From assembly GCF_032062135.1 (NCBI RefSeq), contig NC_092859.1:129759838-129823837 (forward strand): a stretch of 64,000 bases of DNA, read 5' to 3'. Positions 23,986 to 35,766 of the stretch are shown here, piece after piece. Below the pieces are notes generated by a model, which was given only the letters and a program-made list of their open reading frames with translations, ran no database searches and was not told where the DNA came from. Made by a program: the position numbers and the translations under genes. Within the stretch, counting starts at the first letter, position 1. The number at the start of each line of letters is the position of its first letter. The DNA comes from Pyxicephalus adspersus (taxonomy: Eukaryota > Chordata > Amphibia > Anura > Pyxicephalidae).

Positions 23986-24897
23986 GTCAGCTGCCCCTGA
24001 GAATACTCCAGGTCCAGGTCAGAACTGCTATTTTTAGCCTCTTTAGGCTCCTCTATAGGATCTATGGTAAAAGGTGAAAATGTCTCTATGAATAAATATA
24101 AAGACAACATTTTAAAGAGTTTTTATGTGTATTTATAGGTGGCCTTATGAAAATTAGATCTGTTATTTTTTTAGATATACAGAACATACTTGCATAACAA
24201 GAATGATATGGTTAAGTAGGAATAAAAACTGTTCTTTTTAGACAAGCTGCAGGTTTACGAAGAGATTTTCAGTGTGGGAAGTAGCTGCTAATGTATAGGA
24301 TTTCCTGGTGAGGCATTTATTTAATCAGTATCTAGATTCTGCCGACAGCTCAGCACGTCACTGGTAACATGGGGGTTTATCATTGATCGAAATGCATTAG
24401 ACAACTAATATTACAGCACTGTAACATAGAAGAACGATTGTCTAAAACTAGCTTCTCCATAGATTCCATGCACTATTTTCACATTTGTATTTGGAATATA
24501 CTTTATCAGTGAATTGATTTATTTATATCCATGTCCATGCAGTGGAATCACAAAGTTTTTTATGGGGTCAGGAAAGGAGAATCATCTTGTTGATGAGATT
24601 GTATTAAACACATGCTTTATGATAACATTGCCACAGTGGTTCAGGTTAGCTAAATATGAAGCTTTGAGGGGGTAGGGAAAGTTAGTTCCGTTTAGTGGGA
24701 CAGAAGGGTTTTACCTTTTGGCCTAAAGAAACAACAGTGTTAAAGTACAGTACCTTGTTTGCACATTTTGTTTAAAATTTTCCCCCCCCAAAAAAATCAG
24801 AGAAATGTTAATGGCTTATTTACTTGTATGGGCTGCAGGAAAACGTGCTGTATTTCATGTTTCTGAAACTGTAAGGCAACAATGCATACCACATATT
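23986..24897. other. no gene seen
   Basis: AT-rich DNA; nothing recognised. Confidence 0.45.
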
Positions 24898-25083
24898 GGG
24901 CCTGATTCAGAAAGCTCTCCAAGGATGGAAAAGGTAGATTATCATTCTAAAGAAATGTATTTCTTAAAAACTGTTTGCTATCAATTGGCAAAAGTTTTCA
25001 ATCCTGGATCTAATTATTACAGGTTTGCTGGATCACCTTTGTAATTAGTCTTCTCCAGTCTGGAGAGCTTTATGAATTGGGCC
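24898..25083. mobile_element. palindromic MITE, copy 4
   Basis: Starts 'gggcctgattcagaaagctc' and ends 'gagctttatgaattgggcc'. It is shorter and more diverged than the copies at 3.3 and 44 kb. The central 'tcaatcctgga' and 'caggtttgctggatcacc' identify the family. Confidence 0.75.
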
Positions 25084-27949
25084 GATTGTGTGATAAAGGA
25101 TCATTCATATATATATATAAATATTTATAGTATACATTATTGTGTATTTTTGCTGTTTTCTTTACTTATTATACCTGCTCTGAGTCTATACAGACCAACT
25201 TGCTTTTATACCTTTATTACCATTGAATAGCAATCTTTTTAGATGACTCATTTTATTATCTATCTCAGCTGTTTCTAATGACATTTAATGTGTGGTATAG
25301 TAAATTGCGGCATGCTTTTCTTTCATATATTTCCGTCTTTAGTTACTTGAAATGAAGCCATCTGTTATTTACTAGGCTTTTTCACTACCACTTTTCAAAC
25401 ATTTCCAGTTATTACATCTTTGTTATTGTGAATTATTATTACCCTAGCATATATTGAGATCATTTGATTCCAATCTCGTCTACATTCACACTGGGAACAA
25501 TTTTCTGTGCAATTCTTTTACAACATTCTATTTATCCTTTACTATATCATTACTATAGCGATCGCTTCTGATATTTTTTCACTTGACATTGTCTTCATTG
25601 CTTGTCGCATCTCTTTTATTGTACAGCAGGGAATGCTTTTTTGCTTTCTGTCAATTGAGTTACTTGATTTTATATAAGATTGCTATGTGCCATGAGCACT
25701 GACATGTATCCTTAAAATAATCCTTTTCTTCTTTGTAGCATGAAAAAGACATTGATGCACGATAGGGACCTTTTGGCTCTTCTTATACGCCCACGTCTAC
25801 CTACTGTAATGTCAAAACAAACATTTGATCGCCAAACCGTGCTTTACACCTGCTATTATTTTTTCATTATTTCCTATGGATGGCTATGATGTCTCATTCT
25901 CATGCTCTGTCAAGTATGGTTTTTATTTTCTTTTAGTGATCCAAGTATTTGGTATTACATTCAAGTTGTTTAAATTTGAAGGTAAAGATAAAACTTATGA
26001 GCGCCAAATGTAGTACATGATGGTCTTTACAGCCACATACCTATATCAACTAATTCAGGAAATAGCTATTATATCAGTATTAAATATTTATAGCTAGAAC
26101 AGTAGCATGCAACTATGATCATGGTCTCAGATCATGGTATAGGCAGAATGTAGTAAAGTCTTACACAGCACATTTCTTAATAGCGCTATATGAAGATGAA
26201 TAGAGATAAGTGAAATTTAGCATTTTTTTTAAATTTCCACAAAATTAGAACTGTTTCTGTAAAAAGTTCACTAATGTATTGGAGTTAGGGAGGACAGTAA
26301 AATAAAGTGGTATTTTATTGGTTTGAAATGAGATTGAGATTTAAAATGGTCTTGTTTCCAATCTCTGTAAAAGTTCCTTGTAAAGAAGAATATAAATACT
26401 TCTCTACTCTTGCTGCCCATGGCACCCAACACTTCTCTTTTACAATGAAATCTCCAGGCAAAGTTTCTTCTGAAGCCACGACTGGTGGAAGTGTTGATCT
26501 CCTGTATCCTCCTGTGCAGAGATTAGTGACTCCTCCTGCTGACCTCCACCTGCAGTTTTTTTTCCCAGTGGATGAAAAACACTTTGGTTTCACAAAAATC
26601 CTTTGATTGCTCTGCAATGGGATGGTGGGCAGCAGAAGATTAGAGTATATGCAGTCTTATATTTTAGCTCCTGAGGGTTATAACAAGCTGTTATAACATG
26701 TTTGCTGCCATTTTGTTTTTCCATTTCGCATACACATACTAAAGTTATTAACCCCAAATTATTGGACCCCTAAAGCCACCGCTGCTGCTGCTAGATCAGC
26801 TTTGCCCTGACCAGGGCAGCCACAGTTTAGAAGGTAACCAGAAATGCTTGGTGCTTAGTGCTTCAGGTTTACAGGTTAACCCTGGGAACATCAGCAAAGG
26901 CATATTGATTGTTCTTCAGCTTTCATGGGCATTCAGGGGGGGAGATAAGCCTGGGACAAATGAGAGGGGACAGTTTTGCAGCCTAAATCTCTTCTTTTTA
27001 GTTAAAAAGTTAAAGCCAGCAGCTGGGAGCAAAAATGTGATCAAACTCCAGGCAGATAGGACTATGTAGTGTAGTTAAATGTGAGCAATCCACATGTGTT
27101 TCTCAACTGTTAGAAACATCATACAGGAAAAAAATATCTCACATTAGGAGAAATCAGAGAGGTCAATTAGCATTTGTTTTAAAGACCCCTTTAGCTTATT
27201 ACATAAAGCAAAGATATAATCTAACCCCTACCAACAATCCTAAACCTTCACTCAGAGAAACTACTATGGAATTAGTTGTCGCTCTTTGCAACATCATCAT
27301 TTGTTGTGACTTTTTAGGATAGGTTGGATCATGGATGGCACTTGGTTGAAAGCATTCATTGCTACAACTTAATAGGTATGTTTATAAATGAGCCACAAGG
27401 CTGAGAGGATATCTGTGACCTTTTAAGAGCCAATAAATTGTTTGTTATCATAATGTTATCATTTCTGTTAAAGCCATACCACATTATGAGTATTTTAACA
27501 TCCAAATGTTAGAAAAATGCTCCTACATTGGAGCTCACTGGTATGGATGCTCCAGTGTAATAGCATGATAAAAGACCAAATGTAGTCTGTAGATAGCCCT
27601 AGCTGGCCACACAACTTTCACTTAAAAATGCAATACCTAATAAATCTTCCACCCTACGTTAAAATATTTACTCTATTTTTTATTGTGTTCACTGGTAGAT
27701 TGAAATTCAAGGCGTATAACTAGCTTTAGGTTTTTTAAATCATTTCACCATGGTCCCCAAAGACAGATATCTGAGAATTGCCATTTGCCCATTTTAATGA
27801 CACAAAATGCATAGGATTTTTAACAATTATTTTACTTAAACTGCAGTCAGGATAATTATCTAGACAAAATGTTTATGCTTTAGAACAAAGACCAAAAATA
27901 GTATTTACATGAAGGAAAAGTAGAATTTTCCTCTGAACTCCACAGCATA
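25084..27949. other. no gene seen
   Basis: The longest frames (26307-26606 on + and 26315-26617 on -, about 100 codons each) overlap on opposite strands and encode nothing recognisable. A 'gctgctgctgctag' patch lies near 26785. No repeat was identified. Confidence 0.4.
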
Positions 27950-28135
27950 CTGCTATTCGTACTTACCCTTTTGTTTGTTTCCATGGTGATATCCAATGAC
28001 GGCCATGGCTCCATCACCAGTCCCAGGCAACAGGCCAGTGATGGGCATCTGGGTTTCTGATTTTTGTAGACTAGCCGATACCTGTAGTCCTCCAGCAAAT
28101 AGCTGTCCTTGCTTCTGCCTGTTATGTCTTTGCAC
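27950..28135 (-). other. weak exon-like stretch
   Basis: Read on the minus strand, a GC-richer stretch is preceded by a pyrimidine-rich AG (about 28150-28136, 'cctcctagctcccag') and followed by a GTAAGT donor-like word ('caaaagggtaagtac', about 27968-27954). Two frames are open through it, one from 28135 ('MQRHNRQKQGQLFAGG...') and one from 28158. Neither protein is recognised. It abuts a repeat copy, so it may be repeat-derived. Real exon status is unlikely but possible. Confidence 0.18.
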
Positions 28136-28630
28136 TGGGAGCTAGGAGGTATAGTCATCGACCAGCCTCACCTAGTGATTGATACCACTGATTCCAAGAT
28201 CTCCAATCAGCCTGTCAATCACACCTCAGTATTTAGTCGGGGTCAGACTGAATGCCCACTCCCCATTATAGCATTCCGTTTCTGTACTGCTGTGAATGTA
28301 TTTTTATCTGATTATAGTTGCTGACCCGTGCTTCTCCTGACCTTCCTATTTTCTGCTGCCTGTATTCTGACCTCAAACTTTTAAAGTCCAATAGATACCT
28401 CATCTAGTTTATTGCTTTTATATGTATAACCTCAGCTGTTCTCACCTAATAATTAGGACTTACACTGTGGACCTATCTGCTTCATGGCCTAAGTGGTCAT
28501 TATCCAATCCTTCTCCCCTCAGAGGTGTTTGTGCACCCATTACCTAGAAGCAACCTTCTGCTGGGAAGGAGCAAGTAACCTCTTGAGGCTGAGCAGAGGC
28601 CTGTCTATAGGTGAGGACTAGGGGATAAAT
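28136..28630 (+). repeat. unclassified interspersed repeat, diverged copy 3
   Basis: Similar in texture and in its closing words to 4691-5190 and 20885-21433: 'cttctcctgaccttcc', then 'taacctcttgaggctgagca' and 'gaggcctgtctataggtgag'. More diverged, so membership is tentative. Confidence 0.4.
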
Positions 28631-31153
28631 TGATATATCGTGTCTGATCAAACACTGGCATTTGACTTTACAACCACTTCAAATGTAAGAAAAATGTTAA
28701 ATCACCCAAATATTATGGCCAGAGAACATGTTCATCCAGGATTTGTAACAAAGGAAATTATCCAAAGTAGTTCCAAATGGGGAAGGAACAGCAGTCACCA
28801 TCTGACAATACTGTCACTTACATGGTCTACATGGTCTCCACAGACCTACATGCCAAAAGAACCTATGCACAGGAGGTTGGGGTGAAGTTGGCGGCACCTT
28901 CCAAACTCCAACATAAGGTTTTCACTATATGCTCTGTCATTATACTAGCCTTTTTTCATCAATATTCACAATACAAATAAACCTTACTGCATCCCTACAG
29001 TCTTGTACACCACACACTCTAAAGCAGTAAATTATTTGTACAAACTTTAAAAATTATAATTTGTTATTTGAATAAATCTAAAAAGACACGTGTGCTACCA
29101 TCACGGAGCATTTGACTCTTTCATTCTTAAATATAAACGTCCTACTGAATGATAAAGTTGAGTTCCTTCACTTTATCATTGTCGAGGGTTTGCCTTGCTT
29201 ACAGTGGTTGTAAGTGTGAGTCTTATACGGATAGGCAGCAAAGAGCAGCTCAACACCCTCACAGAGTTTCGCTTTTTTTAAAGCATTTAATACTTGTCTT
29301 TGTTGTGTCATTTTCTTAAAAATACACAGAATATTTGAATAACAATACAATTATTTGCCAGGTAAATCTCAACCTATATTTTATGCAGGTGTTATTTTAT
29401 TGCTGCTATTACTTTTTGAACTTTCTGCACTGATCTACTATGCTGAGTGAATCAGAGATCCTACAGCTTGACACCACTAGATGTCACTTTAATGTGTGGA
29501 AACATTTGTGTTGGGAACACCAAAGCTTTGAATGGAAATTCTTTCTTTTGTAATGTAGGATGCTCACAGAACATCACAGCATCTCTTAACACGATAACTT
29601 ATTCATAATGTAACTTGGATAGAAAATCCACAAAAGGTAATAAATCTTCATTTCTTTAAATTAGATTTTCTGTGGAGAAACTAATATTGCTTCTATTCAT
29701 ATGCCCCTTTTTTGTGTATTTCACAACCTGACTTATTTTCTAAGCTATGGTTTTGTAAACTATTTATTTCACTGTGGTGTTTACTGGTTGATATTATATA
29801 ATCTATAGTGCAGCTGAAACATTTGTCATGTGTAGAAAATAGTGCATGCCAAGAGATGCAGCGGCAGAGGCAGCTTTTCATTATATAGTTATTGGTTATA
29901 AACTAAGTCAGGTCATTTGACAAATAAAAATTAAAAAAAATTCCAAGTTGGAGTTCAGATTTTCTTTCTATGCACTAGAATTTGTTTCCTTGGGCAATTT
30001 TAAAAGTTTACACAACATGGGGGTAGTCTGAATCCATAGTTATGTTCTATTACCTCTAATGTTGAGAAAACAAATGATTTTTTACCCAAAAATAGGAAAA
30101 AAATGCCAATTACTGGAACTAATTGCTGGGATTTCACTTGCTTAACTGTCACACAGTTTCCAAATGTAAAAACACTTTCCTCAAAGTACTATCCTCTATT
30201 AAACCACAGAGGGCTGTACTGATGTTATCCCTAATGTCTGCTGCAACCCGATGTTATAGACAGAGACAGGTGTGCATTTGTGCAAGCCTGTCATTGGATA
30301 ATCCCAAGCAGGCACTTTTTGAGTGAACTCCAAATGGGACTGCATAAACAGCACTACTGGCCACACATAATCAGTAAAAAAATATCTTATGTGCACATGT
30401 AGTTTACATGCAGTCACAATAGTTCCAGATCAAGAAAAAAAGTCATGGAATTATCCACATTTTACATAACACCAACTGTTGGGTGGGAATTGTGGGGATA
30501 CAGTATTGATATATCAGGGAAAGATAGGGGGTCTAAGAAGATGCCATGGTACCAAAAAAATGTTCACGAGCCAGTAGCAGCTGGGTTGTTCCAACAAATG
30601 CACTCTACTGGGGAATAAAAAATATACCTGAGACATACATTCCATTTAGGAAGAAAGATAACATTTTGTTTTGTAAGGTGATAAGATGGTAAGGGGAAAA
30701 GTGCTTTAAAGCAGGACTATCCCTTTTCCATTAAAAAGGTGCTGCCATCTTCCTTCTTTTTTTCTTCCATCCAATCTGGGAAGCCATAACTCATTCATTC
30801 CTGGCATGATCAAGGAAAGTCGGGATTGCCGAGTATAGCTTGCAACCAAAGCTAAGCTAGGGATGTGGTAAGAACAGTTATTGCAGAAGAGAAATCAACT
30901 ATCCCTTTCTGTAATAACCTCCTGCCTGAAGTTCCTAAGTAAAGTACCTAATCCTAATATGTGGGACCATTGTTATGTGACCCTTTACTGGTATTACTGT
31001 TGTGCATCCTACATTTCAAACATGGAAAAAAATGATCTTCACAAATGAGATAGAAGGGTTAAATGACCGGTAAATAGTAATGATCACTAGTTCATTACTG
31101 AACTGGCAATATTTGACTATGAATGGTCCCCTAATATTTGGTCTCTTAACAAT
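28631..31153. other. no gene seen
   Basis: AT-rich unique-looking DNA. A small perfect inverted repeat, 'aatgataaagt' and 'actttatcatt', lies near 29148-29180. No recognisable proteins. Confidence 0.45.
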
Positions 31154-31329
31154 GGGCCTGATTTCGTAAAGCTTTCCAAGGCTGGAGAGAATACAGTTTG
31201 CTAGAATACTATTTGCTAGCAAATGTTTTCAATCCTGGACCAGATCCATTCCAGGTTTGCTGGATCACCCAGCTTCACTGATGAAATTGCATGCTCTCCT
31301 GCCTTGAAGAGCTTTAATAAATCCAGCCC
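31154..31329. mobile_element. palindromic MITE, copy 5
   Basis: Starts 'gggcctgatttcgtaaagct' and ends 'gagctttaataaatccagcc'. Part of the left arm is deleted (the arm jumps from 'atacagtttgc' to 'tagcaaatg'), which accounts for its shorter length. Confidence 0.8.
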
Positions 31330-32164
31330 AATGTATTAAAAAATAGAACGCTTTGTTAATGTGTGTCTTTTTTATCTATCCAGATATAAATTTTATTGAC
31401 GTTCCACTACTTTTTCTTTAATAACTTTTTACTCTGCTGCATTTTTTGGAACCTCAGACTTTTTTTAGCAAGCAACTAGTAACATAAACATAAAAACACC
31501 TGTGTGTACAGTAAGACTTCCATGAACCCTGTTAGCTGGACTGTAACTGCTGGCCATCCATAGAACAGCTCACAGGGGAGGAAACAATGCATGCACAGAA
31601 CACTAAGACAGCACCTCTTTATGTGTCAACCTGCACATCATAACCAAAATCAATAAAGGTTAAAGAAAATAAAACCCTTAATGGTGAATGGTAAACGCAT
31701 TGACTTGTTTTAAGATAGGTTATATATTCAAACAAACTATGAGCAGAAAAGAATTGTGTGTGTATTTTAATATTCTGGTATGAAAACCAGCTCCAAGAAT
31801 GTCTACAATAAGAGAACTGCTCTTCCATCTAACTGTCCTATAGCAGTCAAATACATTTCTGTAGAAGATTGCTGATGCCCATCAAAAGAGGGGCATAGAT
31901 CAATGGGATTGATTTACTAAAGGAATGAAGACCATTAACTTAGCAAGTCAGTTCTGCTGACTTCAAGAAAAAAATTCTGTTTTTTCAGAAGTCCTTGCAT
32001 GCGATTGTATATTCTTTATACAATATATTACATATATATACTATAACATTTACTATGCTAAGTGAATAATCCCTTGAAAGGTGATCATTTCCCCTCGGTA
32101 AGGGAACAGTCTAAATTCCTCTAGAAAATCATCCCTAATGTGACCCAAAAGAATTTGAAAAAAA
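31330..32164. other. no gene seen
   Basis: AT-rich; nothing recognised. Confidence 0.45.
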
Positions 32165-32370
32165 AAGTGATTAGAACAATGTTATCCAGAGGTACTAAGT
32201 AATTAGCACAATGTGAATTAGAAGTACTAAATAATTACCGCAATGTATTCCAGGAATACCAAACAATTACACAATGTGTTCCAGGAGCACCAAGTAATTA
32301 GAACAGTGAAATCCAAGAGTACCAAGTAATTAGCAAAGTGTAATCCAGGAGTACCAAGTAATTAGCACAA
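32165..32370. repeat. imperfect tandem repeat, about 32-bp unit
   Basis: About six copies of a unit close to 'agtaattagcacaatgt' followed by 'aatccaggagtacca'. Spacing varies by a few bases. Every unit carries an ATTA/TAATT core. Confidence 0.85.
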
Positions 32371-32825
32371 ACATGCACAAGATAATCACCACTATTGTAA
32401 AGTAATGCAGAAAATTAGGACTTTAAAGTAAAACCAGGTTCCTTATACAGTCTGGTGTCACCCAACGTTTGATGCTGTGTAGCTAAATGATTTGGAAACT
32501 TTGGTAAATGGTGACATAAATGAGAAGATGTGTTGATATTTGGATTGAAAAAACAGCTACCATGGCCAAATGACAGCATCATTCTTCTGCCTGACATTTT
32601 CCATAATACAAAAACTTAAAAAAAAAATTTTCAAAATATAGGTGCAGGAGAAAGTGGCCTTAGTTATGATTTGGAGGAATTGGAAAGAGATTAACAATTC
32701 CACAGGCAATATATCTTCATCAAACTCATAAAAAGAGGATGTGGATGCATCGTTTTCATTGTGCCTAATAAAACTAAACATTTTCCTTGTCCACAATTTT
32801 GTAAGGAGTATTAAAGATTTTAATA
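32371..32825. other. no gene seen
   Basis: AT-rich; overlapping minus-strand frames at 32415-32862 have no recognisable similarity. Confidence 0.4.
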
Positions 32826-33037
32826 CCATAGGGCAGCCCACACAAAATATTTTGGCTTGCAAGCTACTTTTAAAATGACCAAGTCGAAATGATCTATCAA
32901 CAATAAAAACTTGGACTTAATAACTCCTGTGTGTGATAGAGTTTATTATGAAAGGCGGGGCTCAGCGATCTACTTATGTTGCCTTTGCTATCTACTGGTA
33001 GATGGCGATCCATCTGTTAGGCACCCCTGCCATAGGG
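32826..33037 (-). mobile_element. hAT-like MITE with perfect 8-bp TSD
   Basis: The 8-bp direct repeat CCATAGGG at 32826-32833 and 33030-33037 brackets a 196-base element. Its right end, read inward, is CAGGGGTGCCTAACAG; its left end is CAGCCCACAC. Eight-base TSDs with CAGGGGTGCC-type ends are characteristic of hAT elements. The interior includes 'gatctacttatg' and 'ctatctactggtagatgg'. Non-coding. Confidence 0.85.
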
Positions 33038-33943
33038 TATTTCATACCTGCAAGATCTATGTGGCTGCCATTACCAGATGTGATGATTGACAGAGTGATT
33101 GACATCAGTATTCAGGGTACAGAATGTTAACGTATGCCACAGCCTACACCAGCTGTATAGTCAATATCACTGAATGTCGTTTGTAAATTATTGTCTAAAT
33201 CATTAACTTTATCATTTTCAACAGAAAACGGTTTCGTTACTCACTTATTCTGTAACTGTAATAAAGAGCATGTTCATCGTGAAATGTGTTTATTAAAAAA
33301 AAATTATAGTGAACGATCTTATAAATACAACAAAACTAGTAAAAAAAAAAAAGTAAAGCAAACACAACTCAGACTTTAGCTCTATTCTTAGTTGATTATT
33401 ATCCTTAGGCAACAAGGAAAGCTGCCAAGACAAAAAGCTGTACGCTATTTATGCATTCAAATAAAAACCTTGAAAAAAAAAGTTAATTCTAGTTTTCTTA
33501 GCTTTTATTTTCCCCTAAAAACCACCTATTATTTGCACATGTTGGATAGATAACTATAGTGTGCCTTTCTTTAATAGCAGTATGAGAAGCATAATGGGCC
33601 TCAATGTCATCTATAAAGCACATGTTGAATTGTTTACTGATACTTCGAACCATTTTTTTTATTAGGTCTGAATGATCCCATCACTCACAAAACTTAAAAT
33701 CTGCCATCCGTATTCATTTAAAGTGACCACATAATAAAACCCTGTACACAGAAAAAACACAGAAATAATAACAATGCTAGGAGATTTCTATTTTCACTGT
33801 TTAATATTTTAGCTTTTGTGCTTGTATACCCCTTAAGGAGTATAACAATTTTCACATTTTTAACATGGGTGTGGTAATTTGGCAATCACTTGGTCATTAC
33901 CTAATGAGTATCTATCGCCACAGGTAGATAAATAAATAAACCC
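33038..33943. other. no gene seen
   Basis: AT-rich with several A runs; nothing recognised. Confidence 0.45.
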
Positions 33944-34227
33944 TTAAAATGCAGTACAGACTGAATGGAAAACGCAAAGCCTCCTGGGATATGTGACACA
34001 GGCAGCATGCTGTTCCTTCTGTGCAATGGGATTGGCACTGTTTTTTACATTTTTTGGAAGCACTTCAGTGCCAGATTGGATGACATAGGAAAAATATGGC
34101 CACACCCTATATCCAGCCCATGCTGGGATGAAGAAGGAAAATGGGACCAACTAGACAAGGTTCGCATAGGAATCAATGACTTTCCACCTAAAAAGGTAAG
34201 TATTTTTTAATGATAGTTCTGTTTTAA
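33944..34227 (+). mobile_element. TTAA-flanked MITE, copy 4, with splice-donor motif
   Basis: TTAA at 33944-33947 and 34224-34227. It contains 'aagcctcctgggatatgtga', 'cttctgtgcaatggg' and 'aaatgggaccaac', shared with the other copies, and ends 'aaaaaggtaagtatttttta', a consensus splice donor. Overlapping open frames (33965-34210 on +, 33944-34150 on -) are not taken as genes. Confidence 0.7.
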
Positions 34228-34270
34228 AATAACAGGGTAACACATACATCCTTGTTTAAGGGCTACATTT

Positions 34271-35766
34271 GAAATTCTCTTGGGATTTGTCAGACTAATC
34301 AGGAAAAAGTTTTGCGGTTTATATGAAAGTCTGGGCTTCCTCGCATTCGCAAACATGTTTTTTTGTCCCAAAATGGAATGGTGGACTTGAAGTACCACAT
34401 TTTTATTCTTAATAAAAAACTTTCTCAATTGGTTCCTGTTCTTTCTACACATGAAATGGTTTGTCCACTATGGGTATTGATTGAAACAACTCTTTTTTCC
34501 CTCAGAGTCTGTGAAGAACTTTTTTTGGAGTCCTACAATAGCTAGATCTAAGAATATATGTTCATTTATGCAACATATGCTACGACTTTTGGATTCTCTT
34601 AAATATAAAGCTAATTTGATGACTAATCATTATCCTTTAATGGATTTATTTGAAAACATACTTTTTCAACCAGGCCTTGTTAATAGACCTAGCTTTTTTG
34701 TTGGATTAAAAAGGACCTTACTATGGTAGGGTCTATGACATCTAATATAGCGATATATCCCTTTAGCTATTTAAAAGAAAAGTAATAATAAAGTAATTAA
34801 TAAAGCACTACTACCGTGTTTAACAGCTTGGGAAAGGGAACCTAATATAGTTTTCTCAGAAGAGGATGTCCTTAACTTATGGTTGGCGATCCCCAAATCT
34901 TCAAGGAACATACTTGCTTTGGAAAACTCTTATAAAGATTTACCGAGATGGTATCTTACTCCTGCCAGAATAGCACATGCATTTCCCTCATAGTCACAGA
35001 ATTGCTTCAGGGGATGTCCAATGAAAGGTACTGTGGGTCACATATGGTGGCATTGCCCTAAAGTGACTAGGCCGTGGATAAGGGTATACCATATGATTAC
35101 AATATTAACAATATTGGGGATAAACCTGATTAAAGATCCATGGCATGCATTGTTTCATATCTCTATTCCTAATGTTGATAATTAAAATTCTGTTCTTATT
35201 TCCCATATTTTCATTTTAACTAAACATACCATTGCATTTGCATGGAAGACTCCCAGGTTGAATATAATGGAGATTAAAAACTGTATGCAGGGAACAATGA
35301 TTTATGAAAAGATAACGGCCATTACTAATGATTCCTATGACTATGAATGAGTTTTTGGCTGTATGGCAGCCTTGGTTGAATTATTTTTTACCATACCCAA
35401 GGACTTTTTCTCTTTTACATAAATAAACAGAAAGGAGAAAATGGAAGTAAAGGAAAAGAAAAAAGAAAAAAGAGAAAAACTGTTTCATATTGTATTGGAT
35501 GCCCTTTTTCCCCTCCTTTTTTTGTGTTTAGTGTACCATGAATGTAAATTCCATTTTTGTAATAGTTTTTTATTTTTATGTTTCAAAGGTGTATTTATGA
35601 TGGAAATGATTTGATTAACAAATATTGATATGAAATGCTATTCTTCATTTTAAATGTGTGGAATCTTACATGCCTATGTATATATTTAATGTATTCTCAC
35701 TTATATTATGCTTCTTGTTGTTTGTACCTAAGCATTCCTAATAAAATTCTTTGTAAAAGAAATTCT
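34271..35766 (+). pseudogene. 5'-truncated L1, ORF2 C-terminus and 3' end
   Basis: Decayed C-terminal L1 ORF2 sequence is recognisable across frames: 'PKWNGGLEVPHF' near 34370-34410, 'KANLMTNHYPLMDLFENI' at about 34605-34660 and, near 35010-35085, 'CFRGCPMKGTVGHIWWHCPK', the cysteine/histidine region. The 3' tail runs to 'cctaataaaattctttgtaaaag' near 35755. An 8-bp direct repeat GAAATTCT at 34271-34278 and 35759-35766 may be the TSD. Endonuclease and most of the reverse transcriptase are absent. This is a different, plus-strand copy from the 6.5-11 kb L1. Confidence 0.8.

Noticed and set aside
26307..26617. About 100-codon frames on both strands
   Set aside because: No domain or family resemblance and no start or splice context.
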